The position numbers and the translations under genes were made by a program. The notes beneath the pieces are model-generated. The model saw nothing but the letters and a program-made list of their open reading frames with translations, was not told the origin of the DNA and did no database searches. Positions 12,935 through 18,495 of a stretch of DNA of 18,495 nucleotides are shown one piece after another; positions within the stretch are counted from its first letter, which is position 1, and every line of letters starts with the position of its first letter. Origin of the DNA: an uncultured Prevotella sp. (lineage in GTDB: Bacteria; Bacteroidota; Bacteroidia; Bacteroidales; Bacteroidaceae); contig USPK01000035.1 of assembly GCA_900556465.1 (NCBI GenBank), forward strand, positions 1 through 18,495. Direction: 5' to 3'.

Positions 12935-14113
12935 ATGCCCGACCTCACCGCCCAATACATCGCCCGCCACCGCACGGAGCGCGTCGAGACGCTGGCCCTG
13001 GCCCTCTCCGGCCGCACCGACGTCGACGGCGCCTTTGCCCTGCGCCAGATTGAGGGCTGGCAGCGGTTGCGCACGAAGGTCCCGTCGTGGGCCGCCGTCG
13101 AAGCGTTGCACTATCCGCCGCGCCTCTCGCTCGAGCAGTGTTCCGGCGAACCCGCCGCGCGCTACAAGTCCGCCCTGGCCCATCGCCTCTGTCCCCAGGG
13201 CGGTACACTGCTCGACCTCACCGGCGGCCTGGGTGTGGACTTTTCATTCCTGGCCCGCCATTTCGCGCGGGCCGTCTACGTCGAGCGCAGCGCCGAGCTC
13301 TGCCGCCTGGCCCGCCACAATTTTCCCCTGCTCGGCCTGCCGCAGGCCGAGGTGGTGCAGGCCGACGCCGCCGCCTACCTGTCCGTTGCGCCGCCCGCCG
13401 CCCTCTGCTTCCTCGACCCCGCCCGCCGCGACGGGGCCGGCCGCAAGACGGTGCTCATCGAGGACTGCGAGCCCGACGTCGCCGCCCTCCTGCCGCGGCT
13501 CCGGGCCCTGGCGCCCGTCGTCCTGCTCAAGCTCTCGCCCATGCTCGACTGGCACCGCGCCGTCCTGACGCTCGGCGCCGTGGCCGAGGTCCACGTCGTC
13601 GCCGTCGCCGGCGAGTGCAAGGAGCTCCTGCTCGTCTGCGCCGACGCCCCGGCCGGGCCCGTGGTTCATGCCGTCGACGACGGCTACCGCTTCGTCTTCC
13701 GCCCCGCCGAGGAGGCCGCCGCGCCCGCCTCCGTGGCCGACGGGGTGGGGCCCTACCTCTACGAGCCCGGCGCCGCCCTGCTCAAGGCCGGGGCCTACCG
13801 CCTCACGGCCGCGCGCTACGGCCTGCGTCCCCTCCATCCCAATTCCCACCTCTACACCGGCACCGCGGCGCTCCCCGCCTTCCCCGGCCGCGCCTTCCGC
13901 ACGGTGCGCGTGGCCGACTTCTCCAAGGCGTCGCTGCGCGCCCTGCGCCGCGACGTCCCCCGTGCCAGCCTGGCCGTGCGCAACTTCCCCGCCACGCCCG
14001 ACGCCCTGCGCCGCCGGCTCCGCATCGCCGACGGCGGCCCCGACTACCTCTTCGCCACCACGCTCGGCGACGGGCGCCACGTCCTCATCCACTGCCGCAA
14101 ACTCGAGTCCTAA
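12935..14113 (+). CDS. Class I SAM methyltransferase with THUMP-like domain (PG_1098 family)
   Basis: A 392-residue cytoplasmic protein. After an N-terminal helical region (1-85), the SAM-binding Rossmann domain has motif I LLDLTGGLGVDFSFLA (92-107), acidic Glu117 at the end of strand 2 (VYVER), Asp144 (VQADAAAYL) and DPARRD (161-166) in the motif IV place. The C-terminal 130 residues match the THUMP-like / ferredoxin-like region of the PG_1098 family (HPNSHLYTG, VRNFPATPDALRRRL, DYLFATTL). Members are presumed RNA methyltransferases, but the substrate is not established to my knowledge. It lies between the dipeptidase and the hexosaminidase, 16 bases before the latter; no -7 box is visible in either gap, which supports one operon. 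Confidence 0.9.
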   Translation: MPDLTAQYIARHRTERVETLALALSGRTDVDGAFALRQIEGWQRLRTKVPSWAAVEALHYPPRLSLEQCSGEPAARYKSALAHRLCPQGGTLLDLTGGLGVDFSFLARHFARAVYVERSAELCRLARHNFPLLGLPQAEVVQADAAAYLSVAPPAALCFLDPARRDGAGRKTVLIEDCEPDVAALLPRLRALAPVVLLKLSPMLDWHRAVLTLGAVAEVHVVAVAGECKELLLVCADAPAGPVVHAVDDGYRFVFRPAEEAAAPASVADGVGPYLYEPGAALLKAGAYRLTAARYGLRPLHPNSHLYTGTAALPAFPGRAFRTVRVADFSKASLRALRRDVPRASLAVRNFPATPDALRRRLRIADGGPDYLFATTLGDGRHVLIHCRKLES

Positions 14114-14129
14114 TCCAATCCAAACCTAT

Positions 14130-16340
14130 ATGAAACGCAAACCCCTCTTCCTCCGGTTGCTGGCCGTCGGCGCCCTGTGCTGCGCCGTCTGGCCCGCCGC
14201 GTCGGCCGATTCGGTCGACATCATTCCCCGTCCCGCCCAGGTGCAGCAGACCGAGGGCCGGTTCCGCCTCACCGACCGCACCGTCATCGGCTGCGACGCC
14301 GCCTCGCGCGAGCAGGCCGCCTACCTCCAGGACCTCCTGGCCCGCTCCACGGGCTGGGACCTCGCCGTGAAGGAGGGCGCCCGCCGGGCCGGCATCCGCC
14401 TCTGCGTCGACTCGACGCTCGTCAGCCGTCCCGAAGGCTATCGCCTCGAAGTCACCGCGAAGGGCGTCACTATCACCGGCGCCGACGCCTCAGGCGTCTT
14501 CTACGGCATTCAGTCGCTCCTGCAGCTCTTCCCGCCGCAGATTTACAACCGCGAGCGGCAGCGCGGCCAGGAGTGGACGGCCCCCTGCGTCACCGTCGAG
14601 GACGCGCCCAACCGTCCCTGGCGTGGCGTCATGCTCGACGTGGCCCGCTACTTCTTCGACAAGGAGTTTGTCAAGAAGTATATTGACGAGATGGCCATGT
14701 ATAAGCTCAACAAGCTCCAGTTCCATCTTGTCGACGACTCGGGCTGGCGCCTGGAAATCAAGAAATATCCCCGCCTGACGGAGGTCGGTGCCTGGGCCGG
14801 CCCCGACGGGAAGCGGCTCGGCGGCTACTATACCCAGGACGACATCCGCGAGCTCGTGGCCTACGCCCGGGTACGCGGCGTCGAGATCATCCCGGAAATC
14901 GAGTTCCCCGCCCACATCCTCTCGGCCGTGGTCGCCTATCCGTGGCTCAGCTGCACGGGCGAGCAGCACGAAGTCCCCACGCAGCACTTCATCAGCCGCG
15001 ACCTGCTCTGCGTGGGCAAGGAGAGTTCCCTCCGCTTCCTCAGCGACGTGCTCGACGAAGTAGTGGCGCTCTTCCCCTCCCGCTACATCAACATCGGCGG
15101 CGACGAGGCCGTCTACACGCGCTGGGAGCAGTGTCCCGACTGCCAGGCCCTGATGAAACGCCTCGGCCTCAAGCAGGCGTCCGAGTTACAGGGCTATCTC
15201 ACCAACGTAGTGGCCGACATGATGGCGCGTAAGGGCCGCACGGCCGTCGGTTGGGAGGAAATCATCTTCCGTGGCCGCGTAAACCAGCCCGTAGTGGCCG
15301 CCATCTGGCACAACCCGGCCGACACCGCCCAGGCCATAGCCGCCGGCCACAAGGCCGTGCTCATGCCCGCCTCCTACTGTTACTTCGACTTCCCCGAGAG
15401 CACGACGCCCGGCGAGGTGAAGGCCGCCACCTGGCAGCCCGCCTTCACTTCCGAGCGCACCTATTCCCTGCCCATGCCCGACTATTCCCCCGCGTCCGGC
15501 GTGCTGGGCGTGCAGGCCTGCCTCTGGAGCGACCAGTTCATCCACGGCGACGTGTTGCAGGAAATCGTACCCCTCAACGAAAACCGCTCGGAGCAGTACG
15601 TCGAGTACCTCACCTTCCCGCGCCTGCTCGCCTTGGCCGAAATCGCCTGGTGCCCCAACAGCGCGCGCGACTACGCCGACTTCCTCCGCCGCCGCTCCAC
15701 CCACTTTGCCCGTCTCGACAATAAGGGCTGCAACTACCGCGTGCCCGAGCCGCACGTAGCCGCGTCCGGCCCCACCGCCGACGGCCGCTACCGCTACCGG
15801 CTCGAGCCGTCCGTAGCCGGCGCCGAGATTCGCTACACCACGGACGGCGCGTTCCCCACCGTACACTCGCCGCTCTACGAAGGGGGCGACGTTGTCGTGG
15901 GCCGCAAGGACGACTTCCGCGCCATCACCGTCGTCACGCCGCGCCACTACTCCCTGCCGCTCTATGCCGCGCCGGACTATTCCGCCTATGCCGCCTACGG
16001 ACAGTATGCCGCCGAGTGGAAACCCCTCCGCATCCAGACGAAGCCCGCCCCGTGGCGCTTCGAGTGTACCGGCAAGGTGGCCGAAAACGGCCGCTTCCGC
16101 GTCACCTTCGTCCCCACCCGCGGGCAGAACGGCCTGCGCCTCGGCGAGCTCCGCCTCTACAAGCGCGACGAGCTCCTGGCCACCGTCCCGCAGGATGCCG
16201 TCGCCACGGCCGGCAGCCCCGTCAGCTACACCTTCAGCGTAGACGCCTTTGAAGCCGGCACGCCCTTCTACATCGAGGTGCAGGCCAGCGGCGAGGGCGG
16301 CAACGACACCGCCGGCCTCGTCTTCATTCGCAAGGACTGA
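14130..16340 (+). CDS. GH20 beta-N-acetylhexosaminidase
   Basis: A 736-residue exported enzyme with a signal peptide at about 1-26 (FLRLLAVGALCCAVWPAASA). Order of domains: GH20b (28-155, DIIPRPAQVQ onward), GH20 catalytic barrel (about 163-505: RGVMLDVARYFF, FHLVDDSGWRLEI, EIIPEIEFPAH, IGGDEA), a chitobiase C-terminal Ig-like domain (about 555-620, IRYTTDGAFPTVHSPLYEG), and a C-terminal beta-rich region. Asp325-Glu326 are the substrate-assisted catalytic pair. The residue that is usually His two before GGDE is Asn321 (INIGGDE). It releases terminal beta-GlcNAc/GalNAc from glycans or wall fragments in the periplasm. ATG 14130 starts the signal peptide; the frame upstream overlaps the methyltransferase. 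Array C and a strong terminator follow. Confidence 0.95.
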   Translation: MKRKPLFLRLLAVGALCCAVWPAASADSVDIIPRPAQVQQTEGRFRLTDRTVIGCDAASREQAAYLQDLLARSTGWDLAVKEGARRAGIRLCVDSTLVSRPEGYRLEVTAKGVTITGADASGVFYGIQSLLQLFPPQIYNRERQRGQEWTAPCVTVEDAPNRPWRGVMLDVARYFFDKEFVKKYIDEMAMYKLNKLQFHLVDDSGWRLEIKKYPRLTEVGAWAGPDGKRLGGYYTQDDIRELVAYARVRGVEIIPEIEFPAHILSAVVAYPWLSCTGEQHEVPTQHFISRDLLCVGKESSLRFLSDVLDEVVALFPSRYINIGGDEAVYTRWEQCPDCQALMKRLGLKQASELQGYLTNVVADMMARKGRTAVGWEEIIFRGRVNQPVVAAIWHNPADTAQAIAAGHKAVLMPASYCYFDFPESTTPGEVKAATWQPAFTSERTYSLPMPDYSPASGVLGVQACLWSDQFIHGDVLQEIVPLNENRSEQYVEYLTFPRLLALAEIAWCPNSARDYADFLRRRSTHFARLDNKGCNYRVPEPHVAASGPTADGRYRYRLEPSVAGAEIRYTTDGAFPTVHSPLYEGGDVVVGRKDDFRAITVVTPRHYSLPLYAAPDYSAYAAYGQYAAEWKPLRIQTKPAPWRFECTGKVAENGRFRVTFVPTRGQNGLRLGELRLYKRDELLATVPQDAVATAGSPVSYTFSVDAFEAGTPFYIEVQASGEGGNDTAGLVFIRKD

Positions 16341-16378
16341 CCCCCGGTCCCGCCGCGCCGCGGACAGTTGCCGCGCGC

Positions 16379-16437
16379 ACGGGCCCTATTCCAGTTTTTA
16401 CGGGCCTTAGCCCAGTTTTTACGGGCCCTATTCCCGT
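16379..16437 (-). repeat. 21-base-period tandem repeat, array C (3 units)
   Basis: On the plus strand, units start at 16379, 16400 and 16421: ACGGGCCCTATTCCAGT, ACGGGCCTTAGCCCAGT and ACGGGCCCTATTCCCGT, with TTTT linkers. The reverse complement reads in one frame TGIGPVK TGLRPVK TGIGPV, then RAATV, matching GPVRAPTV after array A. It starts 39 bases after the GH20 stop and 35 bases before the terminator. Relative to array B it is inverted. Confidence 0.88.
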
Positions 16438-16471
16438 GCGGGCGGGGCCGCTATCCCCGAAAATTCCCCCG

Positions 16472-16507
16472 GGCGGACTTTTTCCTGAAAAAAAGTCCGC
16501 CTTTTTT
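16472..16507 (+). terminator. Strong intrinsic terminator of the dipeptidase-methyltransferase-GH20 unit
   Basis: GGCGGACTTTTT (16472-16483) pairs perfectly with AAAAAGTCCGCC (16490-16501) around CCTGAA. TTTTTT follows at 16502-16507. One base later the TAACTTTG promoter box of the sigma-factor operon begins. Confidence 0.92.
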
Positions 16508-16508
16508 G

Positions 16509-16527
16509 TAACTTTGTTCGGGCGAAC
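16509..16527 (+). promoter_or_regulatory. -7 box of the ECF operon plus start-site inverted repeat
   Basis: TAACTTTG (16509-16516) is an exact -7 match, 32 bases before the sigma ATG. The -33 position falls inside the terminator hairpin and shows no TTG. GTTCG-GG-CGAAC (16516-16527) is an inverted repeat across the predicted start, a plausible operator or short 5' hairpin. Confidence 0.7.
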
Positions 16528-16548
16528 CCGTCTTAGAGATAGAGAGCA

Positions 16549-17061
16549 ATGAAAGTGATAGATTTCCGATACGACCTGCTGCCGCTGAAGGATAAACTTT
16601 TTCGGTTGGCGCTGCGTATCACGCTCGACACGGCGGAAGCCGAGGACGTTGTGCAGGACACCTTGCTCCGCGTCTGGAACCGGCGCGACGAGCTGGCCGG
16701 CGTGCAGTCGCTCGAAGCCTACTGCCTCACCGTCTGCCGTAACCTGGCCCTCGACCGCAGCCAAAAGCGCGAGGCCGCCAACCTCTCCCTCGACGAGGCC
16801 GCGGCCGACCCGCCCGACAGCACGCTCCGCGCCGACGAGCGCCTCGAACACGACGAGCGCCTGCGCCGCGTTCACGAACTCTTCAACCGCTTGCCCCTCG
16901 CCCAGCGCACCGTCATGCAGCTCCGCGACATCGAGGGGAAAAGCTACCGCGAAGTAGCCGACATCATGGGCATCACGGAGGAAAACGTCAAGGTCACCCT
17001 CTTCCGCGCCCGTCAGGCTATCCGAAAACAATACGAAAAGATTGAAAACTATGGACTATAA
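16549..17061 (+). CDS. ECF-type RNA polymerase sigma factor
   Basis: A 170-residue sigma-70 family protein with only regions 2 and 4. Region 2 spans about 10-75 (LKDKLFRLALRI, AEDVVQDTLLRVWNRRDEL, AYCLTVCRNLALDRSQKR). Region 4 spans about 105-158 (LFNRLPLAQRTVMQLRDIEGKSYREVADIMGITEENVKVTLFRARQAIRK). The linker is short and acidic (AADPPDSTLRADERLE). It directs polymerase to a stress or envelope regulon not identifiable here. The next gene's ATG overlaps its last 11 bases, so the two are translationally coupled, as with many sigma/anti-sigma pairs. Its promoter sits directly behind the upstream terminator. Confidence 0.95.
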   Translation: MKVIDFRYDLLPLKDKLFRLALRITLDTAEAEDVVQDTLLRVWNRRDELAGVQSLEAYCLTVCRNLALDRSQKREAANLSLDEAAADPPDSTLRADERLEHDERLRRVHELFNRLPLAQRTVMQLRDIEGKSYREVADIMGITEENVKVTLFRARQAIRKQYEKIENYGL

Positions 17062-17572
17062 GTATATAGAACAACTGCTCGAGCGATACTGGGCCTGCGA
17101 AACGTCCCCCGCCGAAGAGCGCATCCTCCGCGACTTCTTCAGCCAGACCGAACTGCCCGCCGGCCTGGCCCGCTACCGCGACTTGTTCGTATATGAGACG
17201 CAGCAGGCCGCCGCCGGCCTGGGCACTGACTTCGACGAGCGCCTGCTCCGCAAGGCCGGAGCCACGCGCCCCGTGGTCAAGGCCCGTCCCCTGACGCTGC
17301 GCCGCCGCCTCCGTCCCCTCTACCACGCCGCCGCCTCCGTCGCCATCGTTGCCCTGCTCGGCACGGTCGCCCAGCACGCTTTCCAGCGCCGCGATGCCCA
17401 GCCCGTCTGGGACTACAATGCCGCCGCCTACCAGGATTCCTATGACAATCCGCAGGAAGCCTACGAAGTGCTCGGCGACGGCCTCCAGGAGTTGCGCGAC
17501 GTCCTCGATACCAGCCGCCCGGCCAAGGCCGACAGCGCCGCAGTCCGTACTCACAGCGCCGTGTTGAAATGA
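17051..17572 (+). CDS. Probable anti-sigma-type membrane protein paired with the ECF sigma
   Basis: A 173-residue protein beginning MDYKYIEQLLERYWACETSPAEERILRDFF, a recognisable Bacteroidota family encoded right after ECF sigma factors. Residues about 1-90 are cytoplasmic and helical, one membrane segment lies at about 92-110 (HAAASVAIVALLGTVAQHAF), and the remainder (DYNAAAYQDSYDNPQEAYEVLGDGLQELRDVL) would be periplasmic. That layout and the 11-base overlap with the sigma gene suggest it holds the sigma factor at the membrane. This is inferred from context: no zinc-binding anti-sigma HxxxCxxC motif is present. ATG 17051 is chosen over an in-frame TTG at 17042. The next gene overlaps it by 4 bases (ATGA). 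Confidence 0.8.
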   Translation: MDYKYIEQLLERYWACETSPAEERILRDFFSQTELPAGLARYRDLFVYETQQAAAGLGTDFDERLLRKAGATRPVVKARPLTLRRRLRPLYHAAASVAIVALLGTVAQHAFQRRDAQPVWDYNAAAYQDSYDNPQEAYEVLGDGLQELRDVLDTSRPAKADSAAVRTHSAVLK

Positions 17573-18042
17573 GAATCGTCCTGACCCTGCTCCTGGTGCT
17601 CGCCGGGCTTCTTCCCGCCCACGCGCAGCGTGAAGAGGACTTCGCCTCGCGCTACCTCTCCCTCTACGGCAAGCACGACGCCCTCGTCTGCAAGACCATC
17701 AGTCCCGCCATGATGGAGCGCATCATGAAGCTCGACACCGTGCGGCACGACGCCGATGCGCGCCGCGTCTTCGCCCAGCTCAAGAGCATCCGCTTCGTCA
17801 CGGCCCCCGACACCGCCCGTACCCGCGAACTCTTCGCCAAGGCCGAGGACCTGGCCCGCCACAACCGCCGCCGTTACAGCGCCTACGCCGAGCGCGACCG
17901 CCTCTCCATCTACGTCCGCCGGCGCGGCGACGTCCTCCTCGAACTCGTTGTGCTCCTCGTCGACCCCGAGCGACAGTTCAACATCCTCAACTTCACGGGG
18001 ACCATGTCCGAGGATTTCATCCGGCAGGTACTCAATATTTAG
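17569..18042 (+). CDS. Exported DUF4252-like protein
   Basis: A 157-residue protein with a signal peptide at about 1-19 (MRIVLTLLLVLAGLLPAHA). The mature part has the DUF4252 layout: a first half ending in a helix-rich VCKTISPAMMERIMKL, a middle strand SIRFVTAPDT, then LSIYVRRRGDVLLELVVLLVDPERQFNILNFTGTMSEDFIRQVL. The family is mostly seen in Bacteroidota beside ECF sigma factors; its role is unknown. It starts within the stop of the preceding gene (ATGA, 4-base overlap), completing a three-gene coupled operon. A periplasmic sensor or target of the sigma response is an inference from context only. No clear terminator follows. Confidence 0.82.
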   Translation: MRIVLTLLLVLAGLLPAHAQREEDFASRYLSLYGKHDALVCKTISPAMMERIMKLDTVRHDADARRVFAQLKSIRFVTAPDTARTRELFAKAEDLARHNRRRYSAYAERDRLSIYVRRRGDVLLELVVLLVDPERQFNILNFTGTMSEDFIRQVLNI

Positions 18043-18495
18043 ACACAAGAATAGACAGCTACATAAATCCGCCAAGCCGAAACGCGGCGCGGCAAAGGTG
18101 AAAACGTCACTTGCTTATTAAAACACCCATGAGGCCCTGAAGGTTTCAGTTCTCTCACACCACTTTTATCCGGCGGGATAAAGCTCAAGATAACCGGGAG
18201 GTTCGCCACGACGCGGGCTTCCCTTTATCGTATCCGCACGCCCCGTCACCGCAGCCGGCGACGGGGTTCGTCGTCTCCGGCCGTCCCGCCGCCGCGCCGG
18301 GCTCTGCCGCCCCCTTTGTCCGCAGTGCCGCCTCCTCGCTTCGCCGCCGGGGGCGGACCGTTGCGGGGAGCGTCCCCCGGCCTTGCCGACGCGGGCCGGG
18401 GTGGGGCGAAACGGGCCGCGTTCATCGCATCCCCGACCCGCCGCCGCGTCCGGAAAGGGCGGTTCCATCGGCACAGCGGTCTCCGCCGCCGGTCC
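18043..18495. other. Right end of window, no gene supported
   Basis: The first 120 bases are relatively AT-rich and hold a small hairpin TTTATCC-GGCG-GGATAAA (18165-18182). The remainder is GC-rich, with CCCCGTC/GACGGGG (18241-18266) as its clearest inverted repeat. Open frames here have Arg/Pro/Gly-rich products and no domain. No -7 box with a -33 partner is seen. Neither hairpin has a T-run, so termination of the sigma operon is not visible. The next gene presumably lies beyond the edge. Confidence 0.5.

Noticed and set aside
13087..14133. Arg/Pro-rich 348-codon frame overlapping the methyltransferase
   Set aside because: It is a same-strand shadow of the methyltransferase frame with no domain, and it overlaps a convincing gene throughout.

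Overview
The window looks like chromosomal DNA from a GC-rich member of the Bacteroidota, probably order Bacteroidales. Promoters carry the Bacteroidota -7 element TAnnTTTG, in the best cases with a TTTG/TTG about 19-20 bases upstream. Starts lack strong Shine-Dalgarno sequences. The gene families (YafY-type WYL regulator, short RlpA, GreA of the 'MAYMTQEGYDKM' type, THUMP-like methyltransferase of the PG_1098 kind, and the ECF sigma / 'MDYKYIEQLLERYW' / DUF4252 trio) are typical of that group. Genus cannot be read from the sequence. I see no phage, transposase, CRISPR array or recognised defence island.

Layout, left to right. Positions 1-117 may hold the 3' end of a rightward gene. A leftward block follows: a TauE/SafE-type anion permease with a DUF1634 partner and a DUF3298 envelope protein (2241 to 146, promoter at 2268-2275), then a small membrane protein and a WYL-domain regulator (3646 to 2382). 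A gene-poor divergent region (3647-4253) carries the promoter and a structured leader for rlpA. Rightward genes then run to the end: rlpA, metY, greA, a GH116 glycosidase, a HIT protein, tRNA-CAT, a 640-base gene-free stretch, a DMT transporter, a unit of VanX-like dipeptidase, methyltransferase and GH20 hexosaminidase (12153 promoter to 16472 terminator), and a translationally overlapping ECF sigma factor operon. The last 450 bases hold no gene I can support.

Taken together the genes are mostly housekeeping and envelope functions: peptidoglycan and glycan trimming (RlpA, M15 dipeptidase, GH20, GH116), sulfur assimilation (MetY, possibly the TauE/SafE permease), transcription (GreA, ECF sigma, WYL regulator) and transport.

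The most unusual feature is a dispersed family of tandem repeats with an exact 21-base period: a 17-base unit near ACGGGCCTTAGCCCCGT plus a 4-base T or A linker. It occurs in three intergenic spots (6350-6387, 10992-11050, 16379-16437). Each unit can fold as a small hairpin. Read in one frame, all units also encode TG[LI]xPV+x with mostly third-position changes, and similarity extends a few codons into the flanks. I know of no named element that matches. Other points to check are two places where a terminator T-run directly abuts a TAACTTTG promoter box, and a folded leader ahead of rlpA.
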